Source of the DNA: Apodemus sylvaticus
Taxonomy: Eukaryota; Chordata; Mammalia; Rodentia; Muridae
Assembly: GCF_947179515.1 (NCBI RefSeq)
Contig: NC_067491.1
Coordinates: 12,643,027-12,707,026 of the forward strand
Direction: 5' to 3'
DNA length: 64,000 nucleotides
In this document: positions 1-12,058 of the stretch, piece after piece
Layout: each line of letters starts with the position of its first letter
Position numbering within the stretch: position 1 is the first letter of the stretch
Position numbers and translations under genes: made by a program
Notes under the pieces: generated by a model
What the model was told of the DNA's origin: nothing
What the model saw: the letters and a program-made list of their open reading frames with translations, nothing else
Databases searched by the model: none

Positions 1-404
1 GGGGTTACTAAGTTCATGTGCTGTGTGCTAAGAACCTGCTGGAAAATTACTTGGTGTTAAGTAATTGAAAATCTTTGATAATAAGTACGGACTGGATTTG
101 TTTACTGCTACCTAATACAACTGAAATAAGTTTATCTATAAAGAAAGATTTGGAAATTTGGGAAAATAAAATCCCTTCTACGAAAGGCAAACTTTGAAAA
201 TTATTTTTTTATTTTCTTACTAGGTGACCTGAATTACTATATGCATTCAATTGAAATGGTTGAGATAAATATGTATGTTTACATTTAGGGAAATGGTTTT
301 CTTTTTTGACCATTATATAGAAATCTATAATTACTGCACCTCCCACCCCAGATCTTTTATAATTTTTATATTAATTTTTCTTCTTTTTTCTTTTTGCTTT
401 GCAG

Positions 405-433
405 ATCAGAAACCAAATTTGACTCTGGTTCAG
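405..433 (+). CDS. Msrb3: Msrb3 internal microexon (29 nt)
   Basis: This exon encodes SETKFDSGS plus the first base of the next Gly codon, a segment of methionine-R-sulfoxide reductase B3 just before its GWPSF core. It is preceded by a strong polypyrimidine tract ending in TTTGCAG and followed by the donor GTATGT. It starts with the last base of a Lys codon whose first two bases must come from the upstream exon. It ends in phase 1 and joins in frame to the exon at 37254, giving SGSGWPSFHDV. At 29 nt it is not a multiple of three, so skipping it would shift the frame. MsrB3 reduces the R epimer of methionine sulfoxide in proteins and is zinc dependent; mutations in the human gene cause deafness DFNB74 (family knowledge). 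The first CXXC zinc motif and the targeting peptide are encoded upstream of this window. Confidence 0.93.
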
Positions 434-462
434 GTATGTTTACACCAAGAATGTTATTCTGA

Positions 463-479
463 GTGTGTGTGTGTGTGTA

Positions 480-542
<63 letters not shown>
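463..542 (+). repeat. (TG)n(TA)n compound microsatellite beside the microexon donor
   Basis: About 39 bases of mostly TG run directly into about 42 bases of perfect TA. The tract begins 29 bases after the exon end at 433, inside the window where intronic splicing elements act. Confidence 0.98.
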
Positions 543-544
<2 letters not shown>

Positions 545-2823
545 CATTGTTCTTTGAAAAGTAATTTGGTATGTCAAGAACGATTTTGATTTAAAACAGA
601 CCGAGCAATCTCTTTTCAAAGCCCAAGCCCCACCTCAGAGCAGGAGGTTGCTTCAGACCATAATTAGAGATGTCCATTTTAGGATCTTTAATACAAGTAT
701 TAGTTGCCTTCCAACTGCAGAGTTCCCTTTTAAAAGCAAGGATGTCTGTTACACGCTCTCATGGTTCAAAACAGAATATTACCTTGTAAACAGACAAAGC
801 ATCTTACAAGTTTGAATGCTTGAAGAGTATTTGCAAGTGATTTGGGGGCTGGGGAGAGATGTATTTTAATGGAGCAAAGTATGCAGGGTTTCCTACTGCA
901 GAGCTGGAAATCTGTCTATGACATAGATGTTTTAATGTTTTGTTGGGGGAAATCATAGAAAATTAAGATCACCTCAAGCTATTGCTTTGTATCTATCGGG
1001 ATGGAGTTTACAGACAGCGGGGCCCCCTCAGCCTCATCGGATAGATGCTCTCTGTCCTTCAGCATGGATAGAGCTCATCAGGCTGTCTGTCACCTCCTGC
1101 TGAGCTCTGTGCAGGGCAGAGTTCCCATTGCTGTTTACCATTTAAATGCTAAATTTGTCTCACATTAGGTAAGGGATTATGCCCTGTGATGGATTTTAAT
1201 ACATTAGTTTTCAATCCCAATAGATAATAATTTTCAGGGGAAAATTACATAACTTGTTGGATTCAAAAGTCACACTTTTAGTCATGAGTTTCACTGTATC
1301 TCAGCCTAACAGGCCTTAGCTTGTGGGGTGTCTGTAGATTCCTTTCGAGGTGGTATCACAGGGCTCAACTGCTTTTCCTTCTCATGAGCCTGATCATCCT
1401 TGTGCTCTGCAGTTCTATGGGTTTCTCTAGTTTAGAAAGACTCTTCTCTCGGCCGATGAAGTCTGTAGATTTGGCCTAATAAATTCACCTACTTTAAATG
1501 CTAGGATTCCAGGACTCTAAGTCAGAATGTTCTGGGACTTCTAACTCAGCCAAGTCACTGTTGCAATCAAGTAAACAAAAGTCAGACACAAAGTGTAAAC
1601 AGTATGAAGATGAAGTGACACTGAAGCTACCGTGTGACCTTTGACCCCAAGAAACTGCACCAGAATGAAAAATGTCTTTAATAGTTGAAATCTCTTAGTA
1701 ATAAATAAATTGATGGAGATTAAAATCACACAGACTACATGCCTTAAAAAAACTGCCAGTCACCAAATAATAAAGTAATAACTGCTGCTTATTGATTATA
1801 TAATTCCGTTCTTTAAAAATCAGACAAGAAGTTGGTTTTAAGGTCCAAGAACTTGAATGTGGCTTTTAAAAAATAAGGAAGTCTGGTAGGTCTGAAAGTG
1901 AAAACTGTGAATAATGTACACAATTGAAATATTAGGCTGTTATTGTCAAAGTCAAATAATTTATGTTAAGATTTCTAATCCAAATTAAAGTGTGCTGCTA
2001 AATCCGTGTACAGAAGGCTAGTGTTTATCACAGAAATAGTTATAACATCTGTACAGGCTCTTGTTTCACTCCTTTGGCCTAAGATTTTTGCCCATAACTC
2101 TTTTCTTCAATTTCAGTTATTTGAATGTCTGTTAGACAACATCCGCATATCTTTGAAAACTACAGCTAGAGATGTCTAAGGTCTTCTGGGAAATGGAAAT
2201 TAAAAGTTTAATCTGTGCTTTGATTTTCACATTGAACTAAGGAGTGAATCTAGATGTTTTAAAATTAAGAAATAAGTAACTTTCCCCCCTACTGAGCGCT
2301 AAGCTCTAAGTCTAGCATTGATGAGGAACCAGGCGAAGGGAACACAGTGCTTGTTCTTCCACGTTTTCTGTCATGCAGGTTTTAGTTATGGATGAGACGA
2401 CACTGGGACAGTTAAATGTAGATTCTGATAGGTTCAGCTTCTTTATCGTTCACCAAATGCACCTCTGATGCTGTACACAGATGGGCAAAGCAAGATCTTT
2501 GGCTGAAGAATGACATTGTATTAAATATGGTCATCAATGACTAGCAAGGCCCAGGATTTCAAAGTTTATCTATGTGTATGCTTACATACTTTGTATATAT
2601 ACTCATATATATGTCTCTCTCTGTGTGTGTCTGTGTATATATATATGCATAGGGTTTATTAAGAGAAGTAACCAGTTAATGAACATTTGTAGTTAATTAG
2701 TTTCAGGTTGAGGTGGAAGGCAGGCTTTTACTACTATCACATAATTTAAAAAAAAAAATCATTTGTTGAGTACACACTAAAATATCATGAATGTTGTTTT
2801 TTTGGGGAGAGGGGTTGGATTTG

Positions 2824-2975
2824 TTTTTTTTTTTTTTTCGAGACAGGATTTCTCTGTATAGCCCTGGCTGTCCTGGAACTCACTCTGTAGACCAGGCTGG
2901 CCTCGAACTCAGAAATCTGCCTGCCTCTGCCTCCCAGAGTGCTGGGATTACAGGCGTGCGCCACCACCGCCCGGC
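2824..2975 (-). mobile_element. B1 SINE
   Basis: T-run at the left, then the reverse complement of a full B1: GAGACAGG, TGGAACTCACTCTGTAGACC and GTGCTGGGATTACAGGCGTG are all present, ending GCCCGGC. Few changes from consensus, so relatively young. Confidence 0.95.
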
Positions 2976-3035
2976 TATTTGTTTCTTATATATATATGAA
3001 AAGAAGCCAACGGACAATCTTCTGCTATATTTTAA

Positions 3036-3213
3036 ATGTGTGTGCATGTGTGTACGTGCGTGCATATGCACGTGTATGGTGTGTACATGTGTGTGTATGT
3101 GCGCGCATATGCACGTGTATGGTGTGTACATGTGTGTGTATGTGTATGCGCATATGCACATGTGTGGTGTGTACATGTGTGTGCATGCACATATGCACGT
3201 GTGTGGTGTATAC

Positions 3214-3242
<29 letters not shown>
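3036..3242 (+). repeat. TG-rich minisatellite with units near 40-46 bp
   Basis: Repeats of a unit containing GCATATGCACGTGTATGG followed by TGTGTACATGTGTGTGT, varied by GCGC insertions, ending in pure (TG)n. Alternating purine-pyrimidine throughout. Confidence 0.95.
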
Positions 3243-3244
<2 letters not shown>

Positions 3245-3245
3245 G

Positions 3246-3529
3246 AGGTTAGGGGATAGCCTTTCCTGGACTAAAGGCATGTACCACCCTTTCTGACTTT
3301 ATTTCTCCAGCATAGAGCTTGTCAGTTAGGCCAGATTGATGTCCAGCAATGTCAACAGACCGACCCTTTTTGCATCTGGACTGCTGTGGTGTGATTAGAA
3401 GCGTGTGGCACACCATGCCTGGTAGATTTTTAATTTATTTTTTTATCACATGTGTTCTGGGGATCAAAAATCAAGTCTTCGTGTCCTCAAGGCAAGCACA
3501 ACACTGACTGAGCAGTCTTCTCAGCTCCT
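3246..3529 (-). mobile_element. B4-like SINE (old)
   Basis: Degraded antisense match to B4/RSINE: ATTAGAAGCGTGTGGCACAC, CACCATGCCTGG, then GGGGATCAAAAATCAAG and the tRNA-like end AAGGCAAGCACAACACTGAC. The outer ends are approximate. Confidence 0.5.
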
Positions 3530-3547
3530 TAAATCTCCTTAAATTAA

Positions 3548-3776
3548 GATTTAAAAAAAATGAGTGTATTTAATTTATGTGTATGTATGTGTGTCTGAGT
3601 TTATGTACAGGGAATGCATGCCGCAGTACCCACAGAGGTCAGAAGAGGGCGTTGCATCTCACAGAACTTGAGTTCCAGTTGGGGGAGAGCTGTTATGTAG
3701 GTGCAGGGGAACCAAACCTGGGTCCTTCACGGGAGCAGTATGTGCTCTTAACCACTGAGCCATTTCTCCAGGCCCT
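3548..3776 (-). mobile_element. B3 SINE
   Basis: Antisense B3: ACAGAGGTCAGAAGAGGGCG, GAACTTGAGTTCCAGTTG, and the tRNA-derived head CTCTTAACCACTGAGCCAT followed by TTCTCCAGGCCC at the right end. Confidence 0.85.
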
Positions 3777-4449
3777 GAAATTCCAGTTTTTGTGAAGAAA
3801 AGTTCAATCAGTAGGGAGAGTAGTTATCAGTGAACGCCACCACATCACTATCATCTAAATTTTACTATTATTCACAATTTGTCAAAGTCTTGCCTTCTTC
3901 TCATATATAAAGTTTTATGTGGTATTTAAAACCTGACAACTATGGATTGCTCGGTAGTACCGAATGGGGATCTTTACCTGGTGTAGAAGTTGAGGCCACT
4001 CATAGATTATGGATTGGAGGATGGACTGGGGTGCTTCTGTGTTCACACCTGGGAAGTCATCTACTTAGGAAATCCTGCAGCTGGCGCAGGGGCATTGCAT
4101 CCATGCTGACCTAAGAGTCACAGAACATGAAGCGTCCCTCGCACGTGAAGCCTCTGGGTGAGTCCTGAGCTCCCCTTTCTCTGTGATTTCTGTCGTACTG
4201 AGTTCTACAGCGAATTCTACATTTACGAATGTGTTCCGTCGATTCGTGACTCAACGACCTGAAGTTTGGCTTTGACAGGGGAGAATAGTGAGCTGTCCTT
4301 CTTTCTAAAGAGGCTCAAAAGTTTCTGTGCTAACCTGAATTCCTAGCAGACGTCTCTCGCCCAAGAGCTTGTGGAATCGGTGACTTTGTCAAGAGAGTAA
4401 AACAGACTTCCTTTTATGTTCAGCGCTGGTGAGAAGCTGGGCTCCTCGG

Positions 4450-4457
4450 CCCCCCCC

Positions 4458-4488
<31 letters not shown>
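4450..4488 (+). repeat. Poly(C) tract with 30 consecutive C
   Basis: C8, one T, then a run of 30 C on the + strand. Long C homopolymers of this length are uncommon and are often assembled with length errors. Confidence 0.95.
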
Positions 4489-4490
<2 letters not shown>

Positions 4491-5214
4491 GCAGGAAGCT
4501 GGAGGAAGCAGAGCTCTGGGTTTAATGCAGTGATCAAACATGAAAGCCGTCTATCAAATCTCAGGAGAGACGTGCTTTTGAAGGCGGAGGACTGTGGAGT
4601 ATATCGCACGATAGACTGTGTAAACAGAGCCCAGGAGGTCAGGGCGTGGATGCAAACCAGTTAAATAAGGAACTCTGGCTTTGCTTTCTGTCATCTGGAT
4701 GGGGGTCACGTGCTAACACGCACCAAGCGGAGATTGTGAACTCTGCTGGAGTAAAACTAGTCACCTTTGGAAAATTCATTACCTCTTTCAGCCCACAAAC
4801 CAAAACAACTTTTCTTAACAAAGGCTCCTAGAAAGCTAGGAATAAAATGGAAAACGCGTGCTCTTTTGTCTGTTCTGTATATGCCCCCTTAGCAGAAGTG
4901 TCAACGAGTCGAATGGGGAAAAGCTTAGGTTGAGGAGCAGTTGAAAAGACTCAGGTCTTCAGTGAAATCGAAGAACACGTGTCGTTCACATCCTGGTGGA
5001 AAAGCCGAAAAAACACGTGTGGGTTTTATTCCCTTCTAAATTCTAGGTGTGATGCAAAGACGTAGTTTGAACTTACTAGTCAACAATGCAGTCAGATATT
5101 GTGGTTTTCCCAAGATTCTGAGGCTTACAAGTTAAGAACTATCTGTGAAAGACTTGCCTGTAGCTGTATGCATTCGCTTGAGACATCTCGGGCAGTGTTT
5201 GGGCAAAGGAAAAA

Positions 5215-5220
5215 AAAGGA

Positions 5221-5263
<43 letters not shown>
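5215..5263 (+). repeat. (GAAA)n microsatellite
   Basis: Near-perfect GAAA units (about 11) immediately before the first copy of a 103-bp direct repeat. Confidence 0.97.
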
Positions 5264-5264
<1 letters not shown>

Positions 5265-5366
5265 ACTCTCCTAAGGAAACAGAACACAGCATCTCGAAAG
5301 GTATAGGATTTCATGAAAGCAAATGATAGAGGATTAAGAAACCTAATGAGCTTGGGTGAGTATAGA
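5264..5366 (+). repeat. 103-bp direct repeat, copy 1
   Basis: Starts AACTCTCCTAAGGAAACAGA and ends GGGTGAGTATAGA. By direct reading it is identical over all 103 bases to 5611-5713. It is followed by GAAA/GGAA repeats. Confidence 0.97.
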
Positions 5367-5435
5367 AAGAAAGAAAGAAGGAAAGAAGGAAGAAAAGAAG
5401 GAAGAAAAGAAGGAAGAAAAGAAAGAAGGAAGAAA

Positions 5436-5478
<43 letters not shown>

Positions 5479-5508
5479 GAAGGAAGAAAGAAGGAAAGAA
5501 AAAGAAAG
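5363..5508 (+). repeat. Interrupted GAAA/GGAA purine tract
   Basis: About 145 bases of A and G only, mixing GAAA, GGAA and GAAAA units, between the two copies of the 103-bp repeat. Confidence 0.95.
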
Positions 5509-5610
5509 ACCAATCTAAAAGGTGTAGTTCCATGGCCCATAAACATTCAAAACGAAGTTTTCTACAGAAAATGGATAAGCTTAGGTTTCGTGCTCTGCAC
5601 TGCTTGGGAT

Positions 5611-5713
5611 AACTCTCCTAAGGAAACAGAACACAGCATCTCGAAAGGTATAGGATTTCATGAAAGCAAATGATAGAGGATTAAGAAACCTAATGAGCTT
5701 GGGTGAGTATAGA
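5611..5713 (+). repeat. 103-bp direct repeat, copy 2
   Basis: Exact copy of 5264-5366, offset by 347 bases. The sequences diverge at once on both sides. Confidence 0.97.
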
Positions 5714-7401
5714 GAACAGAGGCGGGGAGCACTCGCTCTCTTAAATAAAGCCTGGGCGGAGAAGGTTAGGAGGCTCTAAACAACACAATATAAAAAAGGC
5801 AGGACAGAATATAATTACCCCGAAGAGCGGAGAAAAATCCAAGGAATAAAAAGCATCCAGTTGTCGCCCTTAGGATCTTTAGTTAAAAGGGATCTCTGTG
5901 CCGTGCTAAGGAAATCAAAGAACAGACTCTGTTGCTGCCGAAAGGCACTGAAGTGCAGAGTGGAACATTATGAGAAGCAGTCAGTTGAACGACGGAGAAT
6001 CTGGGTATGCCGGAACTAGAGTTTTCAACTTTATCACAAACAAGCCAGTTTGCCTTCCTCGAGAAATGCTAATAAGGAAAATAGTTTTCCATCCTTGCCT
6101 GACTAGGCTGACAACACATTTTAGCCTTACAATTTTGTGATTTAAATCACAAAAATTTTGTGTTTCTTATTTTAATGACCACGAGGAGAGAAGGGAATAG
6201 AGTATAAATCCCTCTGCAAGCGAGCGTACGGCAATCCGTACCTGGACACCGTTCAATAGAAATAAGAAAAACACTGCCTATTGAACAGTTCATTCATTCA
6301 ACATGCATTTACCGAGCATGCTGTATGCCAGATGTTGAGGTGGTAGGTGGGAGCACAGTAGGCACAATTGCTTCTTACAGAAGTTGGCTCATTATACGAA
6401 TTCCCATTGATTTCTCTGTGTGTTTAGCAGGGAAGGGCTAATGGAGACCAACCTTAGATCCAGACGGCGAGTTTAAGAAGACCTTGCTGTTTAAGCATGA
6501 GCCAATATATTTTAAGTTTAGACAAATACTGTTCTCCTTACATTGCTCAATCCATAAGTGATCCCTACTCAGATTTTATGAGGCTAGTACTTTGGTGCCA
6601 GCGCTCCTGGAAGGAGTGGCACAGTACAACTGTTGGCTGCTGAGAGAGACCAAGGAGAACATGACGGGGGTGCGTGCTGGTAAATGCTGCCCTGTGCACC
6701 CGTTCATTTGCTTGCCCTGCTCAAGGCTGGTATGAGAAGTCAGGTCTCCACTGTAACGACCATACTGGTTGTATAGAATCAAGCACAGCACATGGTCGGT
6801 TGTCTTCTATAAACCGACTGGAGGCAGGAGAGCACAGGCTGGCCCTCACATAAACTTTTCTTGTTTCTAGCACCATTTAACTGCTTTGTTTGTTTGGTTT
6901 TTGGTTTTTTGTTTGTTTGTTTTTGCTTTCATGTTTGCTACTAGATCACAAATTGAATTGTGAATTTTTTTTAAATCCTCTTAAGCTATGAATTTCCTCC
7001 CTTGGTGGTATAGATGAGTCCTGGAAGGTTTTATATAGTCTTTTTTAAAAACAAACAAACAAACTGCAGTTTTGTTCTTTTCTTGGGCACGTTAATGTTT
7101 AGGAAAATGTTCTCGCTGCTGGCACGGATGCAATTGCTCTTCCTTCTCTGTGGTGAGAAGTGTCAGACAAGACATACAGCACAGAGTCCACACAAGAGTG
7201 GAGATGGCTCAGAGTCTACAACTGCACACACTGCATTAGGGCAGGCTGTGCCCAAGCCAGTTATCTTATAAAAAACATGTCCTGAGTTAGAATGATGATA
7301 CTTTTGAAATGGATTCAGTTCTTTTTTTTTTTTTTTTATTTCTCATGTCTTGGAAACTGAACTTCAACTGTGCTGTACCTGATAGAATCGTGAAAGTATT
7401 C

Positions 7402-7600
7402 ACATAGCGCTTTACCATTAAAAACCATTTTCATACATCTTACCGAGTTTGAGCCTCACAAACATTTTATAAGTTCTGCAAGGCCATACTCATCGATGAA
7501 GGGAGTGGGGCTTTGGAAAGTCAGGCAGCTACCTTAAGGCCACATAGACATTTTTGTAGGTACTGGTACTGAATATGGCTGTGTAGTATAAGTCTGGGTC
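7402..7600 (+). mobile_element. MIR-like ancient SINE (tentative)
   Basis: Reads as a degraded MIR: GCGCTTTACCATTAAAAACC, TGAGCCTCACAAACATTTTA, then AAGTCAGGCAGCTACCTTAA and GGCCACATAGAC. Bounds approximate. Confidence 0.45.
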
Positions 7601-8342
7601 CATGTAGGCCCAGCTATGGCTACCAGTGACGTGGTTATCTTACTAACATACTAGTTTCCAACACTCTGGCCCAGAATTCCCCTACCAAAGCACTAGACTA
7701 GTATGCAGATATTCTTACTCCAGTTTCTGCTTGCGCATGTAAGACACGAAGGAGGACACAGAGCATTTCTTGCTCTCATTGACCTTGTAATCACATTGAA
7801 AAAATGATGTCTACAGGCTCCAGGCAACGTGGTTGATTCTCACAATGGAGTCCAAGGAGATTCTTTAGAATCCCTCTTGCAGAGACATGGTAGGTCTTCA
7901 AGAGCTGGAGCTGATATAAATAAGGAGGGAAACATTTTAAATAGTTCTCTGGGGTCAAATTCAGAGATAACCGTGGCAAGCATCTCTGAGGATGAGTCAG
8001 TAAACTGACCCCACCCAAACTAGAGGATTTTGTTAAAAGGTTCAGGTGCTGTTGAGATCTCATTACAGACTCTGGGGTATAGAACAGAGTTTGGGGTAAC
8101 CCTGTAGATAGCAGTAGCACTCGGTAATGTTGACTTTATATGTCAACATTATAGGTCAACACAGAACGTTCTTGGAACATTTATATCCTTGACACATCTT
8201 GCTCACTCCTGGGCAGAAATAAGCAATATCAACCAGCAGTCCTTAGAAATGCTGGTGGGACAAGTCTTTCGGTTTCGGGAATAAGAGTCTAACAGCTTAT
8301 TCTAATATAAAACGGTTTTGCACATTAAAGAATAAATGTAAA

Positions 8343-8515
8343 GCCAGGCAGTGGTCGTGCGTGCCTTTAATCCCAGCACTTGGGAGGCAGAGGCAGGCAG
8401 ATTTCTGAGTTCAAGGCCAGCCTGGTCTATAGAGTGAGTTCCAGGATAGCCAGGGCTACACAGAGAAACTCTGTTTCGGAAAAAAAACAAAAACAAAAAC
8501 AAAAACAAAAAACCC
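8343..8515 (+). mobile_element. B1 SINE with 9-bp target duplication
   Basis: Full-length B1 with an A-rich (CAAAAA)n tail. The 9-bp sequence AAATGTAAA occurs just before (8334-8342) and just after (8516-8524), marking an L1-type insertion. Confidence 0.95.
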
Positions 8516-8830
8516 AAATGTAAATAAATGAAGCTATGTATTGCTTTTTGTCTATAATATTAAAAACGCTCTTCTACATGGTTTAAAAATACTCTGTTTT
8601 GTTTTGGACAAGATTTCACCCCAGCCCAGGCAGGCCTAGAGCTGGCCAGCTCCTTGCCTCAGCCTGGAGAGTGTGGGCCTGGAGCTGTCCTGACAGCCGT
8701 CTGTCTCCCTGTACTGGTCTTCTGCCGGCCCTGCATGTGCCCTTCAAGTGTCCTGCCACTGACTTCTATATTCAGCTAGACTTTGAAAACTCATTTTATG
8801 TGTAAATAGCTTCCTTTTTTCTTTTCTTTG

Positions 8831-9041
8831 TGGGCTGAGAGATGGCTCTGGGATTAAGCACACTTACTGCTTTTGCAGAGAACCCAATTCAATTCCCAGC
8901 ACTCAAGGCTCACGAGGGCCTGCAGCTCCAGCTCCGGGGAGTCTGATCCCCTCTTCTGGCTTCTGGGGGTGCCCACACTCATACACAATGCCCTAACACA
9001 CATAATTCAACGATGAATTAAATTAATTTAATGATAAATAA
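8831..9041 (+). mobile_element. B3 SINE
   Basis: Starts GGGCTGAGAGATGGCTCTGG, continues with CAATTCAATTCCCAGCACTC and CCCTCTTCTGGCTTCTGGGG, and ends in an AT-rich tail. Confidence 0.85.
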
Positions 9042-9334
9042 GTCTTTTATAGAAAATATTTTATTTTTTTATTCATTTTCCAATTTCTAATGGTAGGAAC
9101 TAAATATGAAGGAATTTTGAGCAATATTTTGGCTTGATGATCATTCATCTTGTAATTTTTCATCCTTTTCTAAATATAAAAGATTCACATACTGTTTCTT
9201 AAGAACATAGATGGGTCCAAAAAGAATGGAGGAGTGGCCCCTGGTTCTGGAAAAACTCTGTGCAACAGTATAGGGGAATATCAGAACAGGGAAGTGGGAA
9301 GGGATAGATGGAGGAACAGGGGGAGGGAAGCATA

Positions 9335-9757
9335 GTGTTGAGCTTAGTGACAGTAGAGGTGCTTGGTGTTGAGTTTAGTGACAGTAGAGGTGCTTGGTGT
9401 TGAGTTTAGTGACAGTAGAGGTGCTTAGTGTTGAGTTTAGTGACAGTAGAGGTGTTAGTGGCTAGTTTAGTGACAGTAGAGGTGCTTAGTGTTGAGTTTA
9501 GTGACAGTAGAGGTGCATAGTGTTGAGTTTAGTGACAGTAGAGGTGCTTAGTGGTAGAGTTTAGTGACAGTAGAGGTGTTTTGTGGCAGAATTTAGTTAA
9601 CAGTAGAGGTGCTTAGTGGCTAGTTTAATGGCAATAGAGGTGCTTGGAGGTAGAGTTTAGTAGTAGAGGTGCTTAGTGGCAAGTTTAGTGACAGTAGAGG
9701 TGCTTAGTGATATAGTTTATTAACAGTAGTGATACTTTGTGGCTGAGTTTAGTAGTT
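9335..9757 (+). repeat. 31-bp minisatellite, about 13.5 copies
   Basis: Unit reads GTGTTGAGTTTAGTGACAGT then AGAGGTGCTTA. The first seven or so copies are nearly identical; copies toward the right end carry substitutions and 1-2 base indels (GTGGCTAG and GTGGTAGA variants). Confidence 0.95.
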
Positions 9758-10010
9758 CAGAGCAGCTACCCAAAGGTTCAAGTTTTATGCTATAGCAGTA
9801 AGAATATACCTGAGGCTCTGCAGGCAGTTTAAAAAATGTAATTTAGAGCTTTCCTTGAGCATTTCAGATTTAAGTTTATTTATGTTATAATATTTCATTA
9901 GTATTTTTTCTAGGGTTATACACTAATAGAAAACCTGTATGTGAAAGTTATATCAATATTTCATTCAAATGTAACCAATCAGAATTATTTTTATAGGAAT
10001 CTATATTTTT

Positions 10011-10138
10011 TTTGAGGGTTTCAGGGTTTTTCTATGCAGGCTCCACTCTCCTGGAACTCACTCTGTAGACCAGGCTGGCCTTGAATTCACAGAGATCCAC
10101 CTGCTTCAGCCGGCACGCACCAGCATCAGCACCGCCCA
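10011..10138 (-). mobile_element. B1 SINE, old and degraded
   Basis: Antisense B1 with TGGAACTCACTCTGTAGACC and AGGCTGGCCTTGAATTCACA, but the right half (GCCGGCACGCACCAGCATC) is rearranged. Confidence 0.75.
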
Positions 10139-11995
10139 TTTTACAGGGATCTGTATAAATGCTTTATATTTCGTGACTCACTTTAGTAGAATTTAGTAGA
10201 ATCATGCATAAAATTGATTGGTAGCAACTTTTCCATTTTACTCTTCTTAGTGCTAGATTTATGATTTTCCTCTTTAGGCATGATTATTTCTAATTATTGT
10301 GTTTTTCTAATTTATATGATGTGTGATGTACCATGATTTGAGTCATGGGTCTATGGAACAAAGCACTGAAGGATTCTGTATTTATCTTTTATCTGAATTT
10401 GCCACTGAGTCTGTGGGATGGCTTTATATAGAATGATCCAAACCAGAAAAGCTACGGTTTAGAAAATGCCTTAATCTGCTTCAGATAGCTTAGTGGAGTG
10501 ATCTAGTAAAGCCGGCATGATTAATGACTGAAGAAGATTAAAATATTTTCACATTCTGTTTTTAATGACCACTATCTTATTTCCGCCCTGAAATTTACAG
10601 CTAGTAAAATTATTACAAGGAAAATATATCAATCATAATCCACTTGAAGTTGTTTAACCGTATCAAATTGTGCCTGGTTTTTAGTCAAAAAAACATAAAT
10701 TAAGAATGAGTTTCAACTCAAATGTAGCTTTTGTGAGATCTTAAATATATTCATTAAAGTGTTAAGATTTACTAGGCTTAGTATAAAGGACCTAAGATTA
10801 TTGTTTTTTAATTAGTATGTAATTTTAAACTTTATCTTTATAGCTAGGCATATCCTCATCACTTGGAAACAGACCATCTCAGAAAGTGTCACTTGCAGCT
10901 ACATAGGTGGCACAAGTGTAACTCTGAACATTGGACGTTTGCCCAGTGACTCTGGCAGCTCTGCCCATTTCATCCCCAGATAACGATGTGTATTCATTCC
11001 CTGTCATATTTACCTAGAAGGAAGCCTTTCCTAATCCCTCATTTTTCTCCTTCTCTGAGGTTATGTGTAAATACTACATAAAATGGTCAAATGGAAGGAA
11101 GTCTGCTTTGTCTAAAGATAACCATTCGTCTTACACAAGCAAGTCAGCCGTCAGCAGGGCTTTGAGAGGATGCTAGAGGAGGAGGCTGTTTGCTGCAAGG
11201 AAGAGAACAGGATAAGACCAAAGACAAACTATGTTGCAAATCAAGCCAAACTATGTTGCAAACTGGTATTAAATCCCTTAAAAGCGGGATGTGTTTTTTT
11301 CTGCCACATCTGTTCTGTCCCACCTTACATTGTTTTGCTCTTGGTGTCTCTTACTGCCACCCCCCATCCCCCCACCCCACCCCCACCCCACCTCTGAGCA
11401 TTTCTGCGAAAGTCTGCTAATTGCTGACAGGTATTGGCCCGCTTCACTCTAGCATTGTCTTCTGACAGGCAATGTATAGTGATTACTCAGTCTAGCTGAG
11501 GGAAGTTAGTTTTTCTTGCTTCCCTAGGAAGGTGGGAAAAACAAAAAAATAAAACAAAAACAGAAAACCTTAACTCAGCTTCATTGGCTTCTGACAAATT
11601 CCTTTTTCCATTGAAAACAAAGTCTTAAGTACAGTATTGTGAATTTTATCTTACTCATGTGAATAGCCTTAAATATATAAATAGATAATAATAGGTCAAT
11701 AAACATTTATAAATAGATAGATAATAGGTCAATAAACATTTCCAAAGTTTAACCAAATTGGGAATCATAGAAATATAAATGGTACCAACTATTAAATGCC
11801 CAAAAATTAGGGCTTCAGGAGTGTAGTTAGACCAAGTTCAAATATTAGTAATGGGAACAGAATTTTGATGCATTTTTTTCCTGAAAAGGAACTTGATGAT
11901 TGTTTAATACAGAAATCCTAATTTCAGAAACTTTATAGAGAAAATACTCAAAAGCAAATGTAGAGGAATGTTCATAAAATACTTATGATCACAGT

Positions 11996-12058
11996 AAGAA
12001 AGAAAAGAAAAGAAAAGAAAAAGGGAGGGGAAGGAGAAGGGGAAGGGAGGAAAGAGAG
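11996..12058 (+). repeat. GA-rich purine tract
   Basis: AGAAAAG units followed by GGGAGGGG and GGAGAAGGGGAAGGG; purines only except at the edges. Confidence 0.9.

Noticed and set aside
9335..9757. Regularly spaced repeats that might suggest a CRISPR array (also 49429-49678 and 53901-54056)
   Set aside because: The units are head-to-tail without unique spacers, and the genome is a mammal's.
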